From: an uncultured Lachnospiraceae bacterium
GTDB taxonomy: Bacteria; Bacillota; Clostridia; Lachnospirales; Lachnospiraceae
Direction of reading: 5' to 3'
Assembly (NCBI GenBank): GCA_949840805.1
Contig: CATKXR010000027.1
Coordinates: 1-56,669 of the forward strand
DNA length: 56,669 nt
Shown here: piece by piece, positions 31,754-40,173 of the stretch
How the letters are laid out: every line of letters starts with the position of its first letter
How positions within the stretch are numbered: position 1 is the first letter of the stretch
Made by a program: the position numbers and the translations under genes
The notes under the pieces: model-generated
The model's input: only the letters and a program-made list of their open reading frames with translations
Database searches by the model: none
Told to the model about the DNA's origin: nothing

Positions 31754-32698
31754 TTATTCCTGCCGGTTTTCTCTTTTCACATTCCGGGTATCTCCCACAA
31801 TGTAAATCGGCCGGTCCTTCAGCTCGCTGAACAAAATCCCGATATACTCTCCGATAATCCCTACAATGAGGAACAGCACGGCAAACATAAAACAGTTTAA
31901 AATCACGATTGTCGCATAGCCGCTTGGCGCTCCCTGACGGGTACAGAGCGTATAGACCATCACGGCCACTCCCAGAAACGCCGCCATTCCTCCTGCATAA
32001 ATGCCAAGTTTCAAAGGCAGGTTGGAAAAACAGAGGATGGTATTAATGGAAAATGCCAGAAGCTTACGGATGCTGTACTTGCTCTGTCCCGCCACCCGCT
32101 CGCCGGCCTCATATGGTATTACTGCCCGCTTAAATCCAATATTCTGCACATATCCCCGCAGGAAACGAACCTTTTCCCGATAATTTTCCCTCAGCACGTT
32201 TGCCGCCTGCCGGGAAACAGCAAAAAAATCCGAGGCGTTTGCCTCAAATTTCATATCCGAAAGCGTATTGATCAGCCAGTAAAACCCTGAAGAAGTTATA
32301 TTCTTTATCACCCCTGCAGACTCGTTGCGGGTGCGCGCCATAGTGATCACTCCGCATCCCTCCTGGAACTTCTCCACAATCATAGGGAGGCAGGCAGGCG
32401 GATGCTGCAGATCTGCGTCCATACACACAATACCGTCCCCCCTGGCATAATCAATCCCCGCAATCATGGCCGCTTCATGGCCGAAATTCCGGGAAAAGCT
32501 TACCACTTTTACATGGCTGTCCCGTTCCGCCAGGCTGCCGAGAACCGTCAGACTGCCATCCTGGCTTCCGTCATTGATGAATAAAAGCTCATAGTCCCAG
32601 GAAAGCTCATCCAAAACAAGCTTTGCCGTCTCATAAAATGTAGGCAGCGCCTGCTCTTCGTTATATACGGACACTACTACCGACAACATTTTTTCCAC
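31754..32698 (-). CDS. GT2 glycosyltransferase, bactoprenol-linked (GtrB/DPM1 type)
   Basis: The 314-residue protein has a GT2 domain (SVVVSVYNEEQALPTFYETA, FINDGSQDGS, GIVCMDADLQHPP with the DxD motif) and two C-terminal membrane segments (about 235-255 and 270-292). This is the layout of GtrB/CsbB enzymes that make undecaprenyl-phosphate sugars for transfer outside the membrane. The likely GTG start at 32698 overlaps the licD stop (TAGTG), with AAGGAG nine bases upstream; ATG at 32689 is an alternative. It is the last gene of the heptose/dideoxyhexose operon. The lipid-linked sugar could feed the polytopic membrane proteins of the operon. Confidence 0.88.
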   Translation of the reverse strand: MEKMLSVVVSVYNEEQALPTFYETAKLVLDELSWDYELLFINDGSQDGSLTVLGSLAERDSHVKVVSFSRNFGHEAAMIAGIDYARGDGIVCMDADLQHPPACLPMIVEKFQEGCGVITMARTRNESAGVIKNITSSGFYWLINTLSDMKFEANASDFFAVSRQAANVLRENYREKVRFLRGYVQNIGFKRAVIPYEAGERVAGQSKYSIRKLLAFSINTILCFSNLPLKLGIYAGGMAAFLGVAVMVYTLCTRQGAPSGYATIVILNCFMFAVLFLIVGIIGEYIGILFSELKDRPIYIVGDTRNVKRENRQE

Positions 32699-33576
32699 TA
32701 TTTTCGTCTCCTTGCCCTGTCCCCCTGCTCGTCTTCCTCATCAAACACCTGAATCTGCGCCGTGGAATGACCGGGAACCTGTTCTTCTTTGGGCGGAAGC
32801 TTCCTGTAATCCCCATAGATCCAGGTCAGCACCTCATCCCAATGGCTGGGAGCCATCAGCTTTGTGTCGCAAAACGGAAGAGCCTCCACCTGCTCGCACC
32901 ACTCCTTCTGCAGTGTCACATAGAGATAATCCGGCTGATAATTGCTGTAATATCGCAGCCTGCTTTTGCACTTCCGATCCTTTAACGCCACCATACGCTG
33001 AAGCCGGAACAGAACCTTCAGCGGCACCAAACGCCCTGCCAGGGACAGTCCCCCCACGGCCAGCTTATGGAACACACTGTATTTTCCGAAATCCAGCTTA
33101 TACCGATGCCCCATGGCCATACCATAGATGATCTTGTGCAGCAGCAGCGTCATTGTGGATGAAATCTTGTTTTGAGGCAGCACATCTATGGTAAACAGAT
33201 CCACCCATAAATGGTTCATCTTCCCCTCATAATACCGGGTCTCCGGCGAATCTTCATGGATCCGGCTGTTTTTGTAGTAAATCCTGGCCGTAAAATCAAA
33301 GAAAGCCCGCCCCTTTTGAAAATCCCACGGCATTAAAAGCTCCATCGTGTCCGGCAGCTCCCGCCGCACTACCTTTAAAAATGCCTCGTAATTTTTTCTG
33401 GTAAATACTATGTCCGCGTCATCATCCCATGGGATAAATCCCTGATGCCGGACTGCTCCTAACAGTGTGCCTGCATCCAGCATATATTGAATCTTATATT
33501 TCCGGCATATACGGTCAATCTCCTTTAAAATTTTCAGATTGACCTCATGCGCCTTTTTCAAACCATATTCTGTCAT
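32698..33576 (-). CDS. LicD family phosphotransferase
   Basis: The 292-residue protein shows YMLDAGTLLGAVRHQGFIPW followed by DDDADIVFTRKNYE, the hallmark of LicD nucleotidyl/phosphotransferases, with the DDD metal site. LicD-type enzymes add phosphocholine, phosphoribitol or similar phospho-substituents to glycans. It ends with a charged tail (DEEDEQGDRARRRK). It overlaps the GT2 gene by one base and follows rfbH by 9 bases. The donor here is unknown. Confidence 0.9.
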   Translation of the reverse strand: MTEYGLKKAHEVNLKILKEIDRICRKYKIQYMLDAGTLLGAVRHQGFIPWDDDADIVFTRKNYEAFLKVVRRELPDTMELLMPWDFQKGRAFFDFTARIYYKNSRIHEDSPETRYYEGKMNHLWVDLFTIDVLPQNKISSTMTLLLHKIIYGMAMGHRYKLDFGKYSVFHKLAVGGLSLAGRLVPLKVLFRLQRMVALKDRKCKSRLRYYSNYQPDYLYVTLQKEWCEQVEALPFCDTKLMAPSHWDEVLTWIYGDYRKLPPKEEQVPGHSTAQIQVFDEEDEQGDRARRRK

Positions 33577-33585
33577 GTTTGGTCT

Positions 33586-34917
33586 TTATACTCCCTCATG
33601 AATCGCCTGAGCCATGGCATCGATCATGGGATCCGTCATTCCCGGATATACCCCCACCCAGAAGGTATCTCTCATGATCCTGTCCGTGATCTTAAGATCT
33701 CCCACAATCCGGTATCCGTTCCCCTCCAGCCTCATCTGGTCAAAACAGGGATGCCTGGTCAGATTGCCTGCAAACAGCATGCGGGTCTGGATTCCCTTTT
33801 CCTCAATATAACTCACTACCTGATTCCGGTCGGTTCCCTCCCGGCAGGTAATCAAAAATCCGAACCAGCTTGGCTTAGAACCCGGGCATGCCTCCGGAAG
33901 AATGATCTTGTCTGAAAGATCCGAAAGAGCCTGGTACAGACGGTCAAAGTTATGGCGGCGGCGCTCCACAAAGCCCGGAAATTTCTCCAATTGGGCGCAG
34001 CCGATAGCCGCCTGCATATCTGTCGCCTTCAGGTTGTATCCAAAATGAGAATACACATATTTGTGATCATACCCTATGGGAAGCTCCCCGTATTGACGGT
34101 CAAAACGATGGTGGCACGTATCGTCCATTCCTGAAGGACAAGAGCAGTCCCGCCCCCAGTCCCGGAAAGAACGGATAATTTTGTGCAGCAGGGGATTGTC
34201 CGTATATACCGCGCCGCCTTCTCCCATAGTCATGTGATGAGGCGGATAAAAGCTGGAGGTGCCGATATCGCCTATCGTGCCTGTAAGCTTTTCCTCTCCG
34301 TCTATTTTATACCTGCTTCCCAAGGCATCGCAATTGTCCTCTATCAGCCAGAGGCCATGCCGGTCACAGAACTCCTTCACTGCCTTTAAATCAAAAGGAT
34401 TCCCCAGCGTGTGGGCGATCATCACAGCCTTTGTCCGTTCTGAATACGCCGCCTCAAGCTGAGTCACATCAATATTGTACTGAGGAATGGTTACATCCAC
34501 AAACACCGGTACTGCGCCATACTGAATCATAGGCGTCACCGTGGTGGGAAATCCTGCCGCCACCGTGATCACCTCATCCCCCCGCTTCACCTGCCGGTCC
34601 CCTAAAAGAGCAGAAGTAAGGGCCATAAAAGCAACCAGATTGGCGGAAGACCCGGAATTCACCAGCGAACAATACCGTGCCCCCAGATACCGGGAAAGCT
34701 TTTTCTCAAATTCCTCCGTGTACCGCCCGGACGTCAGCCAGAATTCCAGCGCGCTGTCAACCAGGTTCACCATCTCCCTTGCGTCATACACCCGGGACGC
34801 ATAAGGAATCCTGTCACCAGGTTCAAATTCCTTTTTATTCTCCAGATGGTACTTCTCGCAATATTCCGCCACCAGGCCTAAGATCTCCTCCCTGGCCTGC
34901 TGCTGTGTCTTTTCCAT
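33586..34917 (-). CDS. rfbH: CDP-6-deoxy-4-keto-glucose 3-dehydrase (E1)
   Basis: The 443-residue PLP/PMP-fold protein matches RfbH/DdhC. SSFYPPHHMTMGEGGAV has His in place of the PLP-binding Lys, a defining feature of these 3-dehydrases. The cysteine cluster CSCPSGMDDTCHHRF corresponds to the [2Fe-2S] ligands. PGFVERRRHNFDRLY and a C-terminal DPMIDAMAQAI segment complete the family. It removes the C3 hydroxyl on the way to 3,6-dideoxyhexoses. The reductase partner (RfbI-type E3) and the final C4 reductase are not in this window. It has an AGGAGAGGAGAG ribosome site. Confidence 0.93.
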   Translation of the reverse strand: MEKTQQQAREEILGLVAEYCEKYHLENKKEFEPGDRIPYASRVYDAREMVNLVDSALEFWLTSGRYTEEFEKKLSRYLGARYCSLVNSGSSANLVAFMALTSALLGDRQVKRGDEVITVAAGFPTTVTPMIQYGAVPVFVDVTIPQYNIDVTQLEAAYSERTKAVMIAHTLGNPFDLKAVKEFCDRHGLWLIEDNCDALGSRYKIDGEEKLTGTIGDIGTSSFYPPHHMTMGEGGAVYTDNPLLHKIIRSFRDWGRDCSCPSGMDDTCHHRFDRQYGELPIGYDHKYVYSHFGYNLKATDMQAAIGCAQLEKFPGFVERRRHNFDRLYQALSDLSDKIILPEACPGSKPSWFGFLITCREGTDRNQVVSYIEEKGIQTRMLFAGNLTRHPCFDQMRLEGNGYRIVGDLKITDRIMRDTFWVGVYPGMTDPMIDAMAQAIHEGV

Positions 34918-34956
34918 CAGCCTTCTCTCCTCTCCTGGCTATTCTCCACATTTCCT

Positions 34957-36012
34957 TTAATAGCTCTTTATCTGCCTGTCCATAACCTGCACCATATCTT
35001 CCCCGGCCAGGTAAGCCCTTGCCCACTCTGCAGTCAGCTCCAAAGCCTCCCGTATCCTCCAGCGGGGGCGCCATCCCAACGCCCGCTTAATCTTCGAGCA
35101 GTCAAGCTTTAAAAAATTCGCCTCATGAGGCCCTCCGTCATGGCGGCTGACCCATCGTGCGTCTTCTCCCCAAAGCTCGCAAAACAATGTTACCAGCTCT
35201 CCGGTAGTCACGCAATCCCCGTCGTCAGGCCCAACATTATAATATCCCTGATATTTGAAATCCTCATACTGCCTCTGCATGATTTCCAGATATACAAACA
35301 GGGGTTCCAGCACATGCTGAAAAGGACGGGTGGCATAAGGATTTCTCACCACAATCTCTTTTCCTGCGGCCACCGCCCGGACACAGTCCGGCACAATCCG
35401 GTCATTGGCAAAATCACCGCCGCCGATGACATTCCCTGCCCGTGCCGTAGATACCGCGCACTTTCCGCCGTCAAAAAATGATTTCCGGTAGCTGTGAGTC
35501 ACCAGCTCCGAACACGACTTGCTGTTAGAATAAGGATCATACCCGTCTAACGGGTCACATTCCCGATATCCATACTCCCACTCCTGGTTCTCATAGACCT
35601 TGTCCGTAGTCACATTGAGCACCGACCGGACGGAAGAAGAGAGACGGACACACTCTAACAGGTTCACGGTACCCATCACATTCGTTTCATAGGTATACAC
35701 CGGATCCTTATAAGAATCCCGCACAATAGGCTGCGCCGCCAGGTGAATCACCAGCTCCGGCTGCACCCGGCCAAACACTTCCTGCAGATGCTTAAGATCC
35801 CGGATATCCCCTGTAACGGAATCAATCTCATCATCAATTCCGGCGATCCGAAACAGCGCCGGTTCCGTAGGCGGTTCCAAAGAATAACCTGTTACCTCTG
35901 CCCCCGCCAGGACCAGGATCCGGCACAGCCAGCTTCCCTTAAACCCTGTATGCCCCGTCACCAGCACCCGCTTCCCCTGATAAAATTGCCTGCATGATTC
36001 CAGATTATACAT
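34957..36012 (-). CDS. rfbG: CDP-glucose 4,6-dehydratase
   Basis: The 351-residue protein begins MYNLESCRQFYQGKRVLVTG at 36012, after AAGGAGAGCATAT. An open frame reaches 36120 but would run into rfbF. The Rossmann loop is VTGHTGFKGSWLC, with NVTTDKVYENQEW (catalytic Thr-Asp-Lys) and GYDPYSNSKSCSE (YxxxK). ARAGNVIGGGDFANDRIVPD is typical of RfbG. It makes CDP-4-keto-6-deoxyglucose. It follows rfbF by 23 bases and precedes rfbH by 39 bases. Confidence 0.93.
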   Translation of the reverse strand: MYNLESCRQFYQGKRVLVTGHTGFKGSWLCRILVLAGAEVTGYSLEPPTEPALFRIAGIDDEIDSVTGDIRDLKHLQEVFGRVQPELVIHLAAQPIVRDSYKDPVYTYETNVMGTVNLLECVRLSSSVRSVLNVTTDKVYENQEWEYGYRECDPLDGYDPYSNSKSCSELVTHSYRKSFFDGGKCAVSTARAGNVIGGGDFANDRIVPDCVRAVAAGKEIVVRNPYATRPFQHVLEPLFVYLEIMQRQYEDFKYQGYYNVGPDDGDCVTTGELVTLFCELWGEDARWVSRHDGGPHEANFLKLDCSKIKRALGWRPRWRIREALELTAEWARAYLAGEDMVQVMDRQIKSY

Positions 36013-36035
36013 ATATGCTCTCCTTACTTTCTGCC

Positions 36036-36812
36036 TTATTCCTTCCATACCTTCCAGGGTGCTTTTTTCGACTGCCACATTTTCTCCAAAAGCTGCATCT
36101 CTCTCTGTGTGTCCATGCACTGCCAGAAACCGTCATGGAAAAAGGACATAAGCTGCCCTTCCGATACCAGGCGTTCCATAGGTTCCCTCTCAAAAACCGT
36201 GGTATCATCCACAAGATAATCAAAAATATCCGGATTCATCATCATAAATCCGCCGTTGATGACCGCTCCGTCTGTAGAAGACTTTTCCCTGAACGACCGG
36301 ATCGCATGATCCGGGCCTATATCCAGCACCCCTTTTTGCTGCCCTATGTTCACCGTAGTCAGGGTGGCAATCTTTCCGTGTCCTTTATGGAATCTTACCA
36401 GCGCGTCCAAATCCACCGTACACACGGCATCCCCGTAGGTCAGCATAAACGTCTCGTTTCCGATATAGGGCTGAATCCGCTTTACCCGCCCGCCGGTCAT
36501 AGTATGAAGCCCCGTATCCACCAGAGTCACCCGCCATGGCTCGGAATAATTATTGTGTACGTCCATGCTGTTGTTGGCCAGATCAAAGGTGACGTCTGAC
36601 ATATGAAGGAAATAATCCGCAAAAAATTCCTTGACCACATACTGCTTATATCCCAGGCAGATAATGAAATCATGAAATCCAAACTCGGAATAATACTTCA
36701 TAATGTGCCACAATATGGGCTTTCCCCCGATTTCAATCATAGGCTTGGGCTTTAAGTGGCTCTCCTCACTGATTCTCGTCCCCAGTCCTCCTGCCAGGAT
36801 TACTACTTTCAT
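36036..36812 (-). CDS. rfbF: Glucose-1-phosphate cytidylyltransferase
   Basis: The 258-residue protein starts MKVVILAGGLGTRISEESHL (nucleotidyltransferase signature) and contains KPMIEIGGKPILWHIMKYY, MLTYGDAVCTVDLDALVRFH and FMMMNPDIFDYL, all as in RfbF/AscA. It makes CDP-glucose, the first step to 3,6-dideoxyhexoses. GGAAGGAGTGTAGGAAA precedes the ATG, and the ATG overlaps the upstream stop by 4 bases (ATGA). Confidence 0.94.
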   Translation of the reverse strand: MKVVILAGGLGTRISEESHLKPKPMIEIGGKPILWHIMKYYSEFGFHDFIICLGYKQYVVKEFFADYFLHMSDVTFDLANNSMDVHNNYSEPWRVTLVDTGLHTMTGGRVKRIQPYIGNETFMLTYGDAVCTVDLDALVRFHKGHGKIATLTTVNIGQQKGVLDIGPDHAIRSFREKSSTDGAVINGGFMMMNPDIFDYLVDDTTVFEREPMERLVSEGQLMSFFHDGFWQCMDTQREMQLLEKMWQSKKAPWKVWKE

Positions 36813-38263
36813 TTTCCTACACTCCTTCCAAACACATTCCAGCCATTTTCCTTTAAAACAGTCAAGGCGCTGCGTACCTTGGCGCCGCTGTCCGCCCTTC
36901 CCTGCCGGTAATCAAAGTTTTCTCTTAAAACATCATCGTCCACTTCCTCAAACCGGACCGCGATTGCTTCGATCCTTCTTCCATAGGCTTCCCGGTCAGG
37001 CGCCTTTTTCGCTTCCACATAATCCGTATATCCGTGGCCAAGCAAAAGTACCAGGCAAAACACAGCCGCCGCGCCGCGGCTGCAAAGCTTTTCAAGCTCC
37101 TTTCCCTTCATAGTTTCCCACAACAGGCCAAATGTTAAAACAATCCCCAGAATCCCTGCCTGGTACTGAAGGGCATAACGGGAACTCATCCCATAATTCT
37201 CATTCAAAAAAATAAACCGGGAAACCACTACAATCCCGTGATTGCCTATTCCGGAAAAAAGCATCATCAAAGGCAACAAGGTCCGCCGATACAGATGGAA
37301 CCGGACATTCAGCCAAAATGCCGCCAGATAACCTGCCGCCACCAAAAGCCCCATCCCATACACCATACCGTCCGTCAGCTTCCCCTGTTCGATCCATCCC
37401 GTGACCGTCTCTCCTCCTATCAGCATGGAAGCCAGGGATTTTAACAAAAACCTGGGGAAAAACCCCGGCGCCGTCACCAAAAGCTCTGACAGCCCCACAT
37501 CCACCGCTCCCGCATGATCCTCCACGGCATAGGAATTGCTCCACATATAAAGAAGCAATGAGACCAGCGTGCCGGCAAATACGGCCGCCCATAACCTGCC
37601 GTCCGTCTCCTTTTTCTGCCGGCATATCAGCCATGAAACGCCGCAGGACAAAAATACCACTACGGAATACACGGCACAGTATGACCCTGCCACCCCCAGG
37701 ATAAGCGCCATAGGCATAACCAGGACCAGCCTTCGGTCAAAGGGTTTTTCCCGCCCATAAGCCACCCGGTCGAAAATCAGATAATAATAATAAAAACCGG
37801 CAAATGCCAGAAAATGAACCCATCCTGTCCCGTTTGTCATCATTTCCCATTTATTCAGCCCGAACAGGACAAACATCAAAAGTATGAACCATCCTTTGCC
37901 AATCTTCTGCTCCTGGCAGTACACGCCAAGAGCCAGCCCGGAAAGCCCCAGCCCCAGTATTCCCAAAACCATATCAAAAGTGGTGCTGTAACCGAAAAAC
38001 GTCACGTTGATAATCCTGACCAGATAATTAACCGGGATCCGGGTCAGCACGTCCGGCACAAAGAATTTCTTCGGGTTCCACACATCCGGCAGGTATGTAT
38101 TCACCAGACGGATGTAATCCGTATATACGATGTCACAGGTGGCTTCCTTTACATACCAAAGGCATAAAAGCACCCCGAAAAAAGGAAGCCCCCAATAAAA
38201 AAGCCGCTGCTTTTGTCGATCCTTCATCCCGTCCATACTTCTCATTTTCTGTGATAATATCAC
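36809..38263 (-). CDS. Polytopic membrane protein, possible GT-C glycosyltransferase
   Basis: The 484-residue protein has about ten hydrophobic segments and a soluble C-terminal tail from about 410 (KAPDREAYGRRIEAIAVRFE). Early residues include CDIVYTDYIRLVNTYLPDVW, an acidic first external loop of the kind found in GT-C enzymes. The frame starts with GTG (38263) after AGAGGAAATCT; internal ATGs lack such a site. It is between a second, larger membrane protein and rfbF, in a run of three such proteins. Function as a glycosyltransferase or polymerase using lipid-phosphate sugars is inferred from context. Confidence 0.65.
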   Translation of the reverse strand: MILSQKMRSMDGMKDRQKQRLFYWGLPFFGVLLCLWYVKEATCDIVYTDYIRLVNTYLPDVWNPKKFFVPDVLTRIPVNYLVRIINVTFFGYSTTFDMVLGILGLGLSGLALGVYCQEQKIGKGWFILLMFVLFGLNKWEMMTNGTGWVHFLAFAGFYYYYLIFDRVAYGREKPFDRRLVLVMPMALILGVAGSYCAVYSVVVFLSCGVSWLICRQKKETDGRLWAAVFAGTLVSLLLYMWSNSYAVEDHAGAVDVGLSELLVTAPGFFPRFLLKSLASMLIGGETVTGWIEQGKLTDGMVYGMGLLVAAGYLAAFWLNVRFHLYRRTLLPLMMLFSGIGNHGIVVVSRFIFLNENYGMSSRYALQYQAGILGIVLTFGLLWETMKGKELEKLCSRGAAAVFCLVLLLGHGYTDYVEAKKAPDREAYGRRIEAIAVRFEEVDDDVLRENFDYRQGRADSGAKVRSALTVLKENGWNVFGRSVGK

Positions 38264-38286
38264 AGATTTCCTCTTTCTTCAACTAT

Positions 38287-40116
38287 TTAATCCGCCTTCA
38301 AAGACAACAGGACCGCAAGCCGGTCTTCTCCCCGCTGCTCCTGGGCGTCATGCACATAAAAGTTCGTCTCGATTCTGACATCTACCTGCCCGAAAGGAAG
38401 GGCCTGTATCTCAATCTCCTTCTGGTTCTCGTCAAACTCCAGATACTTTACAGGTTCTCCATTTACATAGACGGTCAGCCATTGGTCCGGCGTCAGTTCC
38501 CGCGGATAGTAAAAACTCATCCCGATCTTTCCGGTTTCCCCGGCCATCAGCCGGATCTCCGCCTTTTCGTCCACCCATCCGTCCCGGTAATAGCCATATA
38601 TGCTTTTACACCGGATATTCCGAACCGCCTCCGTAATGTCCTGGAACCTGTCAAATTCCGGCTCTTCCTGAAGGATCAGAATATTGTCCCCCACCATACC
38701 CGCTTCCCATATATCTTCAATATGCACGATCCGGGTATTCTCCGCTTTACGTGCCGGGTCAAAAACTTTAAGAAATGTCTCTGCGGTAAAATCACTCATC
38801 TCAAACTGATTTCCTACTATATATACGGTTTTTCCAAAAATCTTATCCCCGTAAGTCCCAAAAGTCTCTTCGGCCAGAGAATTGTATCTTTGCTGGTCAG
38901 GCCAGAAATAAATGTTCGGATACATATGCCGGTAATATACTTCTACCGGCGCCATAACCGCCACATAAGCTGCAATCAGGGCCACATAAGGCACCGCGTG
39001 AAGCAGCATCCCCTTTTTCATCAGCATATCCGTCATCACCCCATACATCCAGGAGAGGAAAAGCAGGGCTGCCCCATAAGACACATAAACCCACCGCATC
39101 TCCACCCGGATCGTCACACTGGAGCAGGCAATACATCCGCCTATAAAACCGATAAACAGAATACAGGTCTGAAAAATACGGGGACGCTGTATCTTATGAC
39201 GCGCCAGATTTACAATAAATGCCGCCACCATGATAAGCAGCAGAATATCCGCAATAGCGATTAACAAAAGAATCCATATGGGAGACTCCCGGAAATTCTG
39301 TCCGTTTAAATGCTCCGGCCCTGCATTGATCCCAAATATATAGGCAACCTGGCTGGCCGCATACCGGACTGCCGAACCGGCAGACCAGGTATCCGCCACA
39401 TTGGTTCCCCCGGTTCCTGCCGGCATGATTCCCCCGATCGTGACAAACCTCACTGCCTGCACCAGGACAAAGCAGGCAGCAGGCCACAGCCACATTTTAA
39501 GTTCTCTGGAGCGATGGAAAAAAAGCACCAGAAAAAACAGTGGCAGCAGCACCATATAACGTTCATGGACAAAACAGATCCCCACATACAAAAGACAAGC
39601 TGTAATAAAACGCTTGGACTGGCTCCTTCCCTCCCCGTTCAGATATTCGCCCAGCTGGTACAGGATCCCTAACGCCATCCACAAAGCCATGGACTCCATC
39701 AGGCCGTATACCTGGCCAATCTGGTAATAAGCCATCCGGGAAAGAAGAAAAGCCATCGACACCAGAACGCTTACAAAAACAGAATGGCTGTAATGGTGGG
39801 CCATCCGGTACAGGGTGAAAGCAATTCCTGCATTTAAAAGAATGTTGACAGGCACCACCAGCCAGATATGGTTTCCTATCAGCGCCAGCTCCAGCCAGGC
39901 CGCCAGATAAAATAAGAAACGGAACCGGGTGCTTCCCATAGGAAATACGAACTGAAAAAAAGATTGTTCCCCGTAACAGGACCACATATACAAATCGTCC
40001 ATGTACAATCCCTTGATTTCAATCCCATGATTGATCCAAAAGGCAAGGCTTGTCAGCACAAACAGCACAATCAGATCCGTTTTCCATCTCAACATGGTTT
40101 TCGTCTGTTTTTCCAT
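38287..40116 (-). CDS. Large polytopic membrane protein, possible GT-C glycosyltransferase
   Basis: From the ATG at 40116 (AGGAGTGAGAAAA upstream) the product has 609 residues. There are about ten membrane segments in the first 375 residues, with an acidic first loop (GIEIKGLYMDDLYMWSCYGE) carrying the DD pair common in GT-C enzymes. About 230 soluble residues follow, ending in beta-rich sequence (ELTPDQWLTVYVNGEPVKYL). It is part of the heptose/dideoxyhexose operon, 48 bases after the previous membrane protein. Sugar donor unknown. Confidence 0.7.
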   Translation of the reverse strand: MEKQTKTMLRWKTDLIVLFVLTSLAFWINHGIEIKGLYMDDLYMWSCYGEQSFFQFVFPMGSTRFRFLFYLAAWLELALIGNHIWLVVPVNILLNAGIAFTLYRMAHHYSHSVFVSVLVSMAFLLSRMAYYQIGQVYGLMESMALWMALGILYQLGEYLNGEGRSQSKRFITACLLYVGICFVHERYMVLLPLFFLVLFFHRSRELKMWLWPAACFVLVQAVRFVTIGGIMPAGTGGTNVADTWSAGSAVRYAASQVAYIFGINAGPEHLNGQNFRESPIWILLLIAIADILLLIMVAAFIVNLARHKIQRPRIFQTCILFIGFIGGCIACSSVTIRVEMRWVYVSYGAALLFLSWMYGVMTDMLMKKGMLLHAVPYVALIAAYVAVMAPVEVYYRHMYPNIYFWPDQQRYNSLAEETFGTYGDKIFGKTVYIVGNQFEMSDFTAETFLKVFDPARKAENTRIVHIEDIWEAGMVGDNILILQEEPEFDRFQDITEAVRNIRCKSIYGYYRDGWVDEKAEIRLMAGETGKIGMSFYYPRELTPDQWLTVYVNGEPVKYLEFDENQKEIEIQALPFGQVDVRIETNFYVHDAQEQRGEDRLAVLLSLKAD

Positions 40117-40173
40117 TTTTCTCACTCCTAGTCATCACAAGGGGCATGTTGTCTGCCTGATTCAGGACGGTCC

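Noticed and set aside
38095..39264. 389-codon plus-strand open frame
   Set aside because: It is antisense to two clearly coding membrane protein genes and has no ribosome site or recognisable domain.
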